This document shows, piece after piece, positions 16,819 to 24,906 of a stretch of DNA of 64,000 nt. The translations under genes were made by a program, and so were the position numbers. The stretch is from Marinifilum sp. D737 (GTDB taxonomy: Bacteria; Bacteroidota; Bacteroidia; Bacteroidales; Marinifilaceae): NCBI RefSeq assembly GCF_026672275.1, contig NZ_JANQCD010000025.1, positions 1 to 64,000 of the forward strand. The letters run 5' to 3'. Numbering within the stretch: position 1 is the first letter of the stretch; every line of letters begins with the position of its first letter. The notes beneath the pieces are model-generated. The model ran no database searches. It was not told where the DNA came from and worked only from the letters and a program-made list of their open reading frames with translations.

Positions 16819-18024
16819 TTATCTATAGGTAAATCCTTTTAAACTAGCCAAACCTCCAAGCGAGGTTTCCTTGTAAGACAATGACAAATCCAAACCTGTT
16901 TTCATCATGGTTTCAGTTACCTGATCAAAACTAATCCTATGTCTTCCATCGGATAATAATGCGTAAGTATTGTGATTTAAAGCACGAGCTGCAGCAAATA
17001 CGTTACGCTCGATACATGGAATTTGAACCAAGCCCAATACAGGATCACAAGTCAATCCCAAATGATGCTCCAAGCCCATTTCTGCTGAATACTCAATCTG
17101 GTAAATGGTTCCACCATGCAACTGAGTTGCCGCTCCCGAAGCCATTGCACAAGCTACACCAACCTCACCTTGACATCCTACTTCTGCACCAGAAATTGAC
17201 GCATTGAATTTTACGATATTTCCAATTAATCCTGCCGTAGCTAAAGCTTTCAAAATATCCTTTTTCTTAAACTTGTAGAATTTTTTGTGATAATATAGAA
17301 TTGCCGGCAAGACTCCACACGCTCCACATGTTGGCGCTGTTACAATAGTACCTCCTCCTGCATTCTCTTCTGATACCGCCAATGCATATGAATAAAGCAT
17401 CGAACGCTTTCGCATTGGCCCACTATAGGTCTTTGCTTTTAAATGATACAAATGAGATTTACGAGGTAATTTTAAACCTCCTGGAAGTTCCCCTTCATTG
17501 TTCATACCTTTTTTAATGGCATTTCTCATGGCAGTCCAAACCTCATCCAAAAAACCCCAAATTTCTTCTCCCTCTCTTAACAAAACGTATTCCCAAAGTT
17601 GCTTTTCATTCTCTTTACACCACTCAAGAATAGCATCCATAGTAGTTAAATCGTAAATTGACTGTGAGGAATGTTCTGTTTTATCATCAACAATGGCACC
17701 GCCTCCAATACTATAAGCAGTCCATTCTTCTACAAGTTCCCCTGATTTATTAAAGGACTTTAACCTTAGTGCATTTGGATGTTTTTCCAGAAATTCTTTG
17801 GGTTTCCATATTAAATCAAGCTCTTTGCTCTTAAAAACCTCTTCGATAGCAACACCTGTAAGGTGTCCTTTCCCCGTTGCAGCAAGACTTCCAAATAGAG
17901 TTACCTCAAACTTATCATGACCAGAGTTTCTTTGCAGAAACTCTTCTGCTGCTTTTCTAGGTCCCATTGTATGGCTACTAGAAGGACCACAGCCAATTCT
18001 ATATAATTCTTTAATCGATTCCAT
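16819..18024 (-). CDS. sdaA: L-serine ammonia-lyase (iron-sulfur type, fused beta-alpha)
   Basis: The 401-residue enzyme converts L-serine to pyruvate and ammonia with a 4Fe-4S cluster. The N-terminal beta domain starts with ELYRIGCGPSSSHTMGPRKA. The alpha domain carries the cluster cysteines in TIVTAPTCGACGVLPAILYY and CDPVLGLVQIPCIERN, with GGTIYQIEYSAEMGLEHHLG between them. Both domains sit in one chain, as in the single-gene form found in many bacteria. The terminator of the upstream tRNA cluster lies about 70 bases before its ATG. It likely feeds amino-acid carbon into pyruvate metabolism. Confidence 0.95.
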   Translation of the reverse strand: MESIKELYRIGCGPSSSHTMGPRKAAEEFLQRNSGHDKFEVTLFGSLAATGKGHLTGVAIEEVFKSKELDLIWKPKEFLEKHPNALRLKSFNKSGELVEEWTAYSIGGGAIVDDKTEHSSQSIYDLTTMDAILEWCKENEKQLWEYVLLREGEEIWGFLDEVWTAMRNAIKKGMNNEGELPGGLKLPRKSHLYHLKAKTYSGPMRKRSMLYSYALAVSEENAGGGTIVTAPTCGACGVLPAILYYHKKFYKFKKKDILKALATAGLIGNIVKFNASISGAEVGCQGEVGVACAMASGAATQLHGGTIYQIEYSAEMGLEHHLGLTCDPVLGLVQIPCIERNVFAAARALNHNTYALLSDGRHRISFDQVTETMMKTGLDLSLSYKETSLGGLASLKGFTYR

Positions 18025-18047
18025 TTCTGTTGTTGTTTAGTTGCGCA

Positions 18048-18055
18048 CAAATTTA
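18048..18055 (-). promoter_or_regulatory. -7 box for sdaA
   Basis: TAAATTTG on the minus strand matches TAnnTTTG, 23 bases upstream of the ATG. The nearest upstream TTG is slightly too far (22 bases). Confidence 0.45.
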
Positions 18056-18093
18056 ATAAATGCAACGAAAGGAATTACAATTTTGGCAGGCAT

Positions 18094-18124
18094 AAAAAAA
18101 GAGAAGTTCATAAATGAACTTCTC
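18094..18124 (-). terminator. Terminator of the tRNA cluster
   Basis: GAGAAGTTCA and TGAACTTCTC form a 10-bp stem with loop TAAA. Seven T residues follow on the minus strand. It lies just after the third-transcribed tRNA-Pro copy. Confidence 0.9.
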
Positions 18125-18131
18125 TTCTCAG

Positions 18132-18206
18132 TCGGGGTGGCAGGATTCGAACCTGCGACCTCCTGCTCCCAAAGCAGGCGCGATAACCGGGCTACGCTAC
18201 ACCCCG
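18132..18206 (-). tRNA. tRNA-Pro (anticodon UGG), copy 1
   Basis: The minus strand folds into a full cloverleaf. The acceptor CGGGGTG pairs with CACCCCG, with discriminator A. The anticodon arm is CCTGC-TTTGGGA-GCAGG, giving UGG. The T arm contains GTTCGAATC. CCA is not encoded. It is the last tRNA in the transcript and has the strongest terminator. Confidence 0.97.
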
Positions 18207-18233
18207 AAAATTCGGTATTTTTTTCAATAAATA

Positions 18234-18252
18234 GAGAAGTTTTTAACTCCTC
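18234..18252 (-). terminator. Decayed terminator-like hairpin between tRNA-Pro copies
   Basis: GAGGAGTT, AAA, AACTTCTC on the minus strand resembles the cluster terminator, but the T tract is interrupted (TATTTATTG). It was probably copied with the tRNA and has since weakened. Confidence 0.5.
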
Positions 18253-18263
18253 AAGTTTTTCAG

Positions 18264-18338
18264 TCGGGGTGGCAGGATTCGAACCTGCGACCTCCTGCTC
18301 CCAAAGCAGGCGCGATAACCGGGCTACGCTACACCCCG
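18264..18338 (-). tRNA. tRNA-Pro (anticodon UGG), copy 2
   Basis: Identical in sequence to copy 1 across the 75 mature positions, as far as I can see by eye. The copies are 132 and 138 bases apart, start to start. The shared spacer hairpin shows a tandem duplication of tRNA plus terminator. Confidence 0.97.
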
Positions 18339-18361
18339 AAAAACTGGGTACTCTTTTCGAT

Positions 18362-18389
18362 AAAAAAAGAGAAGCTTTTAAACTCCTCT
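18362..18389 (-). terminator. Terminator-like hairpin between tRNA-Pro copies 2 and 3
   Basis: AGAGGAGTTT and AAGCTTCTCT pair with two wobbles on the minus strand. Seven T residues follow, so it may still terminate part of the transcripts. Confidence 0.55.
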
Positions 18390-18401
18390 GAAAATTTTCG
18401 G

Positions 18402-18476
18402 TCGGGGTGGCAGGATTCGAACCTGCGACCTCCTGCTCCCAAAGCAGGCGCGATAACCGGGCTACGCTACACCCCG
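18402..18476 (-). tRNA. tRNA-Pro (anticodon UGG), copy 3
   Basis: Same sequence as the other two copies. Only nine bases separate it from the tRNA-Ser gene upstream, so both belong to one precursor. Confidence 0.97.
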
Positions 18477-18483
18477 AAAACTT

Positions 18484-18574
<91 letters not shown>

Positions 18575-18586
18575 TGATTGCGGAAG

Positions 18587-18617
18587 CAAAAGTATGTAAA
18601 AATTTCTGATGTGCAAA
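18587..18617 (-). promoter_or_regulatory. Promoter of the tRNA-Ser/tRNA-Pro cluster
   Basis: On the minus strand TTTG, 19 bases, then TACTTTTG exactly matches the Bacteroidota consensus TTTG/TAnnTTTG. It lies 12 bases upstream of the mature tRNA-Ser 5' end. This is the best promoter in the window. Confidence 0.85.
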
Positions 18618-18714
18618 ATATTTTTTTCGCAATAATTCAAAGAATGCTCCAGCCCTGATTATAGTAAATTATAAATCAATGAGATTAGATTTTATTTTTT
18701 TTTGAAATATTTTT

Positions 18715-18752
18715 AAAAAAAGCCGAAAAGGAAACAATCCCTTTCGGCTTTT
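18715..18752 (-). terminator. Terminator of the floA operon
   Basis: AAAAGCCGAAAAGG and CCCTTTCGGCTTTT form a long stem. T residues follow on the minus strand, 20 bases beyond the floA stop. Confidence 0.85.
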
Positions 18753-18771
18753 ACTCAAAATTCAATGAATT

Positions 18772-19752
18772 TTATTTCTTCTTCCCTTTATCTTTAGGGT
18801 TTGCAATATTCTCTCTCATGCTTGTATCAGCTTCGATATTCTTCATACGATAGTAATCCATAATACCAAGCTGTCCATTTCTGAAAGCTTCAGCCATTGC
18901 TCTTGGTACCTCAGCTTCCGCCTCGATTACTTTAGCACGCATTTCCTGAGCCAATGCTTTATTTTCTTGTTCAGAAGCTACAGCCATTGCTCTACGTTCC
19001 TCTGCTTTTGCTTGTGCAATTTTCAAATCTGCTTCGGCCTGATCGGTTTGAAGAACTGCACCAATATTTTTACCTATATCAATATCTGCGATATCAATCG
19101 ATAAAATTTCAAAAGCCGTTCCAGCATCTAGGCCTTTCTCTAATACAACTCTTGAAATAAAATCAGGATTCTCCAATACAGTTTTATGCGATTCACTGGA
19201 TCCAATAGATGATACAATACCTTCACCTACACGAGCAAGAACCGTTTCCTCTCCTGCACCCCCAACCAATTGGCGAATGTTTGCACGAACAGTAACTCTT
19301 GCCTTTGCTATTAGCTGAATACCATCTTTAGAAACAGCTGTAACTGGAGGTGTATTAATTACCTTAGGAATTACACTCATTTGAACTGCTTCGTAAACAT
19401 CACGACCAGCCAAATCAATAGCGGTAGCCATTTTAAAGCCAAGTTCAATATTTGCCTTAGAAGCCGACACCAATGCATGGGTAACCTGAGACACATGACC
19501 ACCAGCTAAATAATGCGCTTCAAGTTCGTTTCGGTTAAGATCTAAACCAGCTTTTGTACTTTCAATCAATGCACTAACAATAACCTTTGGTGGAACCTTA
19601 CGCCAACGCATAAAGATTAATTGAACCAGGGAAATTCTAACTCCTGATAACAGGGCAGAAAACCATAATGCAACTGGAATAAAGACGAAGAGAATATAAA
19701 CTCCAACTCCTACAGCAGCAAATATTAAAACTATTGTACCAATTCCTTCCAT
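18772..19752 (-). CDS. floA: Flotillin-like protein FloA
   Basis: This 326-residue protein belongs to the UPF0365/FloA family of membrane-microdomain scaffolds. The N-terminus has a hydrophobic hairpin ([22 protein letters not shown], then a second hydrophobic stretch). A conserved body ([18 protein letters not shown], then [14 protein letters not shown]) and a C-terminal Ala/Glu-rich coiled coil (~230-290) follow. The tail DKGKKK is basic. It sits 10 bases after an NfeD gene, the usual flotillin partner, at the end of a four-gene operon. Confidence 0.95.
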   Translation of the reverse strand: MEGIGTIVLIFAAVGVGVYILFVFIPVALWFSALLSGVRISLVQLIFMRWRKVPPKVIVSALIESTKAGLDLNRNELEAHYLAGGHVSQVTHALVSASKANIELGFKMATAIDLAGRDVYEAVQMSVIPKVINTPPVTAVSKDGIQLIAKARVTVRANIRQLVGGAGEETVLARVGEGIVSSIGSSESHKTVLENPDFISRVVLEKGLDAGTAFEILSIDIADIDIGKNIGAVLQTDQAEADLKIAQAKAEERRAMAVASEQENKALAQEMRAKVIEAEAEVPRAMAEAFRNGQLGIMDYYRMKNIEADTSMRENIANPKDKGKKK

Positions 19753-19762
19753 TTGTATCTTT

Positions 19763-20227
19763 TTATATAGGTTTTACAATTACAATTTTATCCATTACGT
19801 CAATAACTACTACTTTGCTTTTTTCATCAATATAAGCACCTGTAGATTTTGCTTCGACAACTGTTTTATTAATTTTTATTTTTCCCATAGGTGCAAGTCG
19901 AGATAAACAGATTCCTTTATCACCTACATGTATTTTCTCTTCCTCTAGCTTTTCTACTTTTGAATCTATCTCTGCTTTCAGCATTATTTTATTCCATGTA
20001 TTAGACTTTAAAGCCAACACCAAAGATATTCCACAGAAAATAATAGCAGCCAACACCGTTAAATGCCCAATGGTATTTCCATAATGATCATATGCCAAGT
20101 AAATCCCTCCACCAATCATTAATACACCACCTATTGCGGCCAATGTAATTCCTGGAATCACCAAAAATTCTAGTAACAAAAGAAGAACTCCTAATAGAAT
20201 AAGTAATACAATAATTAAAGCTGTCAT
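19763..20227 (-). CDS. NfeD-like membrane protein
   Basis: The 154 residues begin with membrane helices ([20 protein letters not shown], a glycine-rich [15 protein letters not shown] and [17 protein letters not shown]). A C-terminal OB-fold domain follows ([20 protein letters not shown]). The EFLVIPG signature is typical of NfeD. It has no protease domain, so it is the short form that accompanies FloA. It lies 18 bases downstream of clpS. Confidence 0.92.
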   Translation of the reverse strand: MTALIIVLLILLGVLLLLLEFLVIPGITLAAIGGVLMIGGGIYLAYDHYGNTIGHLTVLAAIIFCGISLVLALKSNTWNKIMLKAEIDSKVEKLEEEKIHVGDKGICLSRLAPMGKIKINKTVVEAKSTGAYIDEKSKVVVIDVMDKIVIVKPI

Positions 20228-20245
20228 TAAATTCCAAATCTAAAA

Positions 20246-20527
20246 TTATACAATTGTGACCTTTAATCCCTTCTTCGCCAAACCTTCTCTCATTGGTCTA
20301 ATAACACTCATTTTTCCTTTTTTCACATCACACTTGCCTTTGTAATGCGTAATATATGCACACTGTTCTGCCTGTTCAGGATCATGATTGCAGATATCAA
20401 CAAGTGCATCTACAACAAAATCGAAGGTGTGATAATCATCGTTATGCAAAAGCAAAGTGTTACGATTAATGATATCATCCAAAACCTCATTTTCCGCCCC
20501 CAAATATCCTTCATCGTAATTACTCAT
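20246..20527 (-). CDS. clpS: ClpS, ATP-dependent Clp protease adaptor
   Basis: A 93-residue adaptor that hands N-end-rule substrates to ClpAP. The signature LLLHNDDYHTFDFVVDAL and the following DICNHDPEQAEQCAYITHYK are nearly canonical. The acidic DD of the NDDYHTF loop, which binds the substrate N-terminus, is present. It begins 11 bases after the stop of the SPOR protein in the same operon. It is unusual to find it beside NfeD/floA instead of clpA. Confidence 0.95.
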   Translation of the reverse strand: MSNYDEGYLGAENEVLDDIINRNTLLLHNDDYHTFDFVVDALVDICNHDPEQAEQCAYITHYKGKCDVKKGKMSVIRPMREGLAKKGLKVTIV

Positions 20528-20538
20528 ATCGTCATTTT

Positions 20539-22731
20539 TTATTGTCGAAGAATTTCCAATGCTTGTTGAATGGTAATTTTATCGCTTCCGGAATAAGCTA
20601 CTGTAAATGCATCGCTTAATCCAGCTTCTCTAAGTTCCATTTTCAATTTACTAACTTTGCTATAAGAATCAAAGCTTCCAACCGTACAAATTGTATATCC
20701 TCTGTAATCATTGGCATATTCAATCTTATATTTCGAAAATGCTTTAAGTTTATCCTTCACATCTTGCGGAACCTCTTCCGCAAAAGCCCCCACCTGAACT
20801 TTGAATACAACTTCTCCACCATTAACCTTTACTGTCTTAGGTTTTTCAATTGGTTTTGATGTTGATTTTGCCACTACGGTAGGCTGATAATTTTGATCGG
20901 TTATTTTTATTGCCTGTGCAAGATTTGCTTTCCTACCATCCTTGTACGCAACTACAAATGCATTAGGGAACAACTGTCTGATTTCAGGAATAGCTGTTTT
21001 TGCAGAAGCAAATGTTGGATAATTTCCAACCATGTATTTATACAACTTGCCATTACCTGCCAATTCTTCCTTAACCGGATTTAAACCTTCAAAAAACTTA
21101 AGATCTCTTCTGCTTGAAAACACTCCCACTTGTAAATGATAAACATATCCTGCTATCACATTCTCCGATTTTTTTGGAAGCTCCTCCGAAGTCATTACCA
21201 AATGCTCACTCTTGTCTGATTGTGCAATAACATCCGTTTCTATAGTTCCAACAATATGCTTATTCAAATAATCCGATTCAATAGTCCTTGCCTGCATCAT
21301 TTTTTGCTTGGCTTGATTTCCCAACTCGTACGATTTTTCTTCCAGGTTCGAAATCTGTTTGCTCAATCCGGCTTTTGTAGCTTCATTAGCATCTGCCAAC
21401 TTTGTTCTCAAGTTTTCCGTTACACTATAAAGGCTATCCGAATTGAATTTATCATTTTTCGATTGCATGAAAATATTCTTTGCCTCATTCGATTTAAACT
21501 CCGTTAAGTAATGGTAGGTTAATTCTTCACTAATTTGAAAGTTAAAGTAAGGCAAATTAGCACTGGTAAATTTAGTTGTATACTTTATTTCAGAGGAAGC
21601 CATTTCAGCTGCAGGTTTTTCTGGCATAACATTTCCTCCTTTTTTTAGCACCGCCAATTCAGGCAGTGATTCCGCATTCATTACCACTTTTTGCTCTGGA
21701 TATTCCGACATCTTAATTTTATAAATCGTCACATCCGTTTTCCCATTCTCACGGCTCGAAGCAAAGCAAGCAAACTCATCGTTTACATCCATTGCAAAAA
21801 AGAAATCATTAGAGGTTGAATTGATAGGAAAACCTAAACTCTCAGGTTCAGTCCAGGTATCGGTTATTTCGTTATATACCGATTTAAAAATATCAAATCC
21901 CCCCATACTTGCATGACCTTGAGAACAGAAGTATAATGTTCTGCCATCACCTGCCATATAAGGGTAAATTTCATCTAAACCTGTGTTCAAAGCAGTTAGT
22001 GCTTCCCATTCGCCCCAACCACCATTTTTTAAACGCTTGGCACGATACAAATCCCTGCCATTTTTCTTGTTTTTTCCATAGCTAGAGAAATATATGTATT
22101 GACCTTTATTTGCCAAACATGCCACATCCACATCTCCAGTTCCATCATATCTTGATTTGATACTCTTTGTTTTCTTTGACAATCTATCATCAAAACCATC
22201 AATTGTATAATAGCGGAAAAACTCTTGCTTATTAACTACTTTTTTATCTCGAACATCAATCACATAATATGAATTCACTAATGGCAAACCATTCTGGCAC
22301 ATCACGATCAATTGATCAATACCTGTAGATTTTTTCTTGTAATATTCCTGGAACTTTCTGTAGTAACGAATTGCCGAATTGAATTGATAATTCATATGAA
22401 AAGCACGCCCCAAATAATATGGGACTGATGCATTTACATTCTTGGTTGAAGCTATTTTAAGATGTTTAATTGCTTCAGAAACATTTTTATTCAGTTCCAC
22501 CTGGCAAACTCCAAGGTAATAATTGTATTCCGGATCTTGAGGATATACATTCATGAGCTCCTGATACAAAGGCATTGCACTTTTGTAGTTCTCATCATCA
22601 AAAAAAGTAAAGGCTTCCTCTTCAATTTGCTGTTCGGTTTTTCCTCCGCTAAAGCTTTGGGCAAATGATATTTGGGCAATAAACAGAGCGATTAAAAGCA
22701 ACGTGCTGCGTAATCTCATAGTTTTGTTCAT
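20539..22731 (-). CDS. Exported TPR / beta-propeller / double SPOR protein
   Basis: A 730-residue secreted protein with signal peptide (LLLIALFIAQISFAQ). Residues ~30-150 form TPR-like helices (AFTFFDDENYKSAMPLYQEL and VPYYLGRAFHMNYQFNSAIR). Residues ~190-350 contain PD40/WD40-like repeats (YIYFSSYGKNKKNGRDLYRA, then TLYFCSQGHASMGGFDI and ASSREN). A coiled region follows (~400-500), then two SPOR-like domains (~515-600 HLQVGVFSSRRDL, ~640-730 KVQVGAFAEEV). The TPR-propeller order recalls PorE of type IX secretion, but SPOR domains replace OmpA_C. SPOR binds denuded peptidoglycan, so envelope anchoring near division sites is inferred. Confidence 0.85.
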   Translation of the reverse strand: MNKTMRLRSTLLLIALFIAQISFAQSFSGGKTEQQIEEEAFTFFDDENYKSAMPLYQELMNVYPQDPEYNYYLGVCQVELNKNVSEAIKHLKIASTKNVNASVPYYLGRAFHMNYQFNSAIRYYRKFQEYYKKKSTGIDQLIVMCQNGLPLVNSYYVIDVRDKKVVNKQEFFRYYTIDGFDDRLSKKTKSIKSRYDGTGDVDVACLANKGQYIYFSSYGKNKKNGRDLYRAKRLKNGGWGEWEALTALNTGLDEIYPYMAGDGRTLYFCSQGHASMGGFDIFKSVYNEITDTWTEPESLGFPINSTSNDFFFAMDVNDEFACFASSRENGKTDVTIYKIKMSEYPEQKVVMNAESLPELAVLKKGGNVMPEKPAAEMASSEIKYTTKFTSANLPYFNFQISEELTYHYLTEFKSNEAKNIFMQSKNDKFNSDSLYSVTENLRTKLADANEATKAGLSKQISNLEEKSYELGNQAKQKMMQARTIESDYLNKHIVGTIETDVIAQSDKSEHLVMTSEELPKKSENVIAGYVYHLQVGVFSSRRDLKFFEGLNPVKEELAGNGKLYKYMVGNYPTFASAKTAIPEIRQLFPNAFVVAYKDGRKANLAQAIKITDQNYQPTVVAKSTSKPIEKPKTVKVNGGEVVFKVQVGAFAEEVPQDVKDKLKAFSKYKIEYANDYRGYTICTVGSFDSYSKVSKLKMELREAGLSDAFTVAYSGSDKITIQQALEILRQ

Positions 22732-23071
22732 AGAATTAATTTCTTGCTAAAAGATAATCCGAAATATTAATTATTTTATTTAAAGCCTGTCCATATCCCC
22801 TTCTCATAAACTCCCCTAAAACAAGGCCTACAATTATAAAAATATTAATATAGTAAATATTTATAACAAAGATAATATATAAAGTGTAAGTACGAAATAG
22901 CCAGAGAAAGATTGAATTAACAAAATATCAGAGCTTAATCTAAAAAAAAGATCCTTGATTTAATCCATTTCAGACACAATTTTTTTTAACTTCATGGGTT
23001 GATAACTTTAGTCGAATTAATTCGTTCGGATATTCGGATTAAGGTATATTTGTAATTCAAATTTCTGAAAA
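22732..23071. other. Intergenic region upstream of the SPOR protein and bcp
   Basis: AT-rich divergent control region with no gene visible. A -7-like TATCTTTT lies near the leftward gene and an exact -7 box lies near bcp. Confidence 0.5.
23045..23052 (+). promoter_or_regulatory. -7 box for bcp
   Basis: TATATTTG matches TAnnTTTG, 19 bases before the ATG. TTCG, one change from TTTG, lies 20 bases upstream. Confidence 0.55.
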
Positions 23072-23539
23072 ATGACACATTTAAAAGAAGGAGATAAAGC
23101 ACCCGATTTCAAGGGATTAAACCAAGAAGAAAAAGAATTAAGCTTAACTGATTTTAAAGGCAAAAAACTAATTCTTTACTTCTATCCTAAAGATAATACA
23201 CCTGGATGTACCGCGGAATCGTGTAATTTAAACGAAAATTACGATGCCCTTACAAATTTAGGTTTCGAAGTTGTTGGTGTTAGCCCCGACAAAATTGCAT
23301 CGCATCAAAAATTCATTGCAAAACACAATTTGGCATTCAATTTAATTGCTGATACCGAAAAAGAAATTCTGGAAGCATATGGTGCCTGGGGAATGAAAAA
23401 ATTATACGGAAGAGAATACATGGGAGTAATTAGAACTACTTTCGTGATTTCTGAAGAAGGTGTAATCGAAAAAATCTTTAAGAAAGTAAAGACCAAAGAC
23501 CACACCAATCAGATTCTTTCTGAAATGGAATTAAAATAG
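23072..23539 (+). CDS. bcp: Thioredoxin-dependent peroxiredoxin (Bcp/PrxQ)
   Basis: A 155-residue cytoplasmic peroxidase that reduces peroxides. The motif DNTPGCTAESCNL holds the peroxidatic C46 and resolving C51 in the PrxQ arrangement. LKEGDKAPDFKGL, VVGVSPDKIASHQKFIAKH and YMGVIRTTFVISEEGVIEKI are family hallmarks. It is the first gene rightward before recA, but a repeat-rich gap separates them. Confidence 0.95.
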   Translation: MTHLKEGDKAPDFKGLNQEEKELSLTDFKGKKLILYFYPKDNTPGCTAESCNLNENYDALTNLGFEVVGVSPDKIASHQKFIAKHNLAFNLIADTEKEILEAYGAWGMKKLYGREYMGVIRTTFVISEEGVIEKIFKKVKTKDHTNQILSEMELK

Positions 23540-23660
23540 CAATCAGCGAACAACTATCAGCAGTCAGCAAGAATGTAGGGGAAATTTCTCAGACTTAATG
23601 GCTGAAAGCTGAAAGCCGAGTGCTGAATGCTTTAAGGAAAAAATATTAAAAACACATATT
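23540..23660. repeat. Short CAGC/GCTGAAA-rich spacer before recA
   Basis: TCAGC words occur at 23543, 23557 and 23564, and their complement GCTGA recurs in the second half (GCTGAAAGCTGAAAGC and GTGCTGAATGC). This looks like an intergenic low-complexity element; it could fold into a loose hairpin in the recA leader. Confidence 0.45.
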
Positions 23661-24677
23661 ATGAGCAAAGACATTGCAGAAATTAACAAGGAAAAGCTGA
23701 AAGCCCTTCAGTTAACCATGGAAAAAATAGACAAGACCTATGGAAAAGGTGCTATCATGAAAATGGGTGAAACAGAAATTGAAGATATTCCTTCAATTTC
23801 TTCCGGTTCACTTTCATTAAATATGGCATTGGGAGTTGGTGGATATCCTAAAGGTAGAATTATCGAAATATATGGTCCTGAATCTTCAGGTAAAACCACT
23901 TTGGCCATTCACGCAATTGCTGAATCGCAAAAAGCTGGGGGTATTTGTGCGATTATCGATGCAGAGCATGCTTTCGATCGTTTCTATGCTGAAAAATTAG
24001 GTGTAGATACTGAAAATCTATTGATCTCTCAGCCAGACAATGGTGAGCAGGCATTAGAAATTGCTGATCAATTGATCCGCTCATCGGCTATTGATTTGGT
24101 AGTTGTTGACTCGGTAGCTGCATTGACTCCAAAAGCAGAGATTGAAGGTGAAATGGGTGATTCAAAAATGGGTCTTCAGGCTCGTTTGATGTCGCAAGCA
24201 TTGCGTAAGCTAACTGCGAACATCAACAAAACGAATACTACTTGTATTTTCATCAACCAGTTGCGTGAGAAGATTGGTGTAATGTTTGGTAATCCTGAAA
24301 CAACAACCGGTGGTAACGCATTAAAATTCTATGCATCGGTTCGTTTGGATATTCGTAGAATTGGTCAGATTAAGGATGGCGACGAAGTAAACGGTAACCA
24401 CACTCGTGTTAAGGTGATCAAGAACAAAGTTGCACCTCCATTCCGTAAGGCTGAATTCGATATCATGTACGGAGAAGGTATTTCTAAAACTGGTGAAATC
24501 ATCGACTTGGGTGTTGACTACAACATCATTAAAAAGTCGGGTTCTTGGTTCTCGTATGGTGATACCAAACTAGGTCAAGGTCGCGAGGCTGTTAAAAACT
24601 TAATCAACGACAACCCAGAATTGGCTGAAGAATTGGAAAACAAGATTATTGATGCCATCAACAATCCGGCAGAATAA
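23661..24677 (+). CDS. recA: RecA recombinase
   Basis: This 338-residue protein promotes strand exchange and LexA-type self-cleavage. Walker A is GPESSGKTT (~70-78). [17 protein letters not shown], the Walker [20 protein letters not shown], the L1/L2 loops and [15 protein letters not shown] are all present. The short acidic C-terminus and full length are typical. Codon use looks more biased (many CGT, GGT, AAC) than in neighbours, as for highly expressed genes. Its own terminator follows. I see no inteins. Confidence 0.98.
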   Translation: MSKDIAEINKEKLKALQLTMEKIDKTYGKGAIMKMGETEIEDIPSISSGSLSLNMALGVGGYPKGRIIEIYGPESSGKTTLAIHAIAESQKAGGICAIIDAEHAFDRFYAEKLGVDTENLLISQPDNGEQALEIADQLIRSSAIDLVVVDSVAALTPKAEIEGEMGDSKMGLQARLMSQALRKLTANINKTNTTCIFINQLREKIGVMFGNPETTTGGNALKFYASVRLDIRRIGQIKDGDEVNGNHTRVKVIKNKVAPPFRKAEFDIMYGEGISKTGEIIDLGVDYNIIKKSGSWFSYGDTKLGQGREAVKNLINDNPELAEELENKIIDAINNPAE

Positions 24678-24700
24678 ATTCTGATACCTATTATATAAGG

Positions 24701-24732
24701 AAAGGCTCTCGCAATGCGGGGGCCTTTTTTTT
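24701..24732 (+). terminator. Terminator of recA
   Basis: AAGGCTCTCGC and GCGGGGGCCTT pair with two wobbles around AAT, and T8 follows. Confidence 0.88.
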
Positions 24733-24787
24733 ATGGACGAAGATTTTTACGATTGGATATGATTAGACTACACAAGCCAATCCCCTC

Positions 24788-24812
24788 AGAGACGCATGCC
24801 ATGCATCTCTAC
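24788..24812. repeat. REP-like palindrome A
   Basis: AGAGACGCATG, C, CATGCATCTCT is an imperfect palindrome with one mismatch pair. Its AGAGACG/TCTCTAC flanks match palindromes B and C in this window. Confidence 0.65.
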
Positions 24813-24836
24813 TGTTTTATAAATTGATAATTCTTA

Positions 24837-24867
24837 ATTGATAATTGTTCATTCTTCCTTACATTTA
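24837..24867 (+). promoter_or_regulatory. Candidate promoter of the S9 peptidase
   Basis: ATTG, 19 bases, then TACATTTA fits the Bacteroidota promoter with one mismatch in each box. The ATTG falls inside the second of two direct repeats AATTGATAATT (24822 and 24836). Confidence 0.5.
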
Positions 24868-24906
24868 CGGTGCTGAAAATTATACAAACAACAAATATCT
24901 ACAATC

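Noticed and set aside
18041-18391. Open frame with two copies of a repeated peptide (VGVAGFEPATSCSQS) over the tRNA region
   Set aside because: It is the translation of the antisense strand of tRNA-Pro genes and their spacers, a known false-gene pattern.
18125-18480. Regularly spaced repeats resembling a CRISPR array
   Set aside because: The repeats are 75-base tRNA-Pro genes with cloverleaf structure; there are no cas genes.
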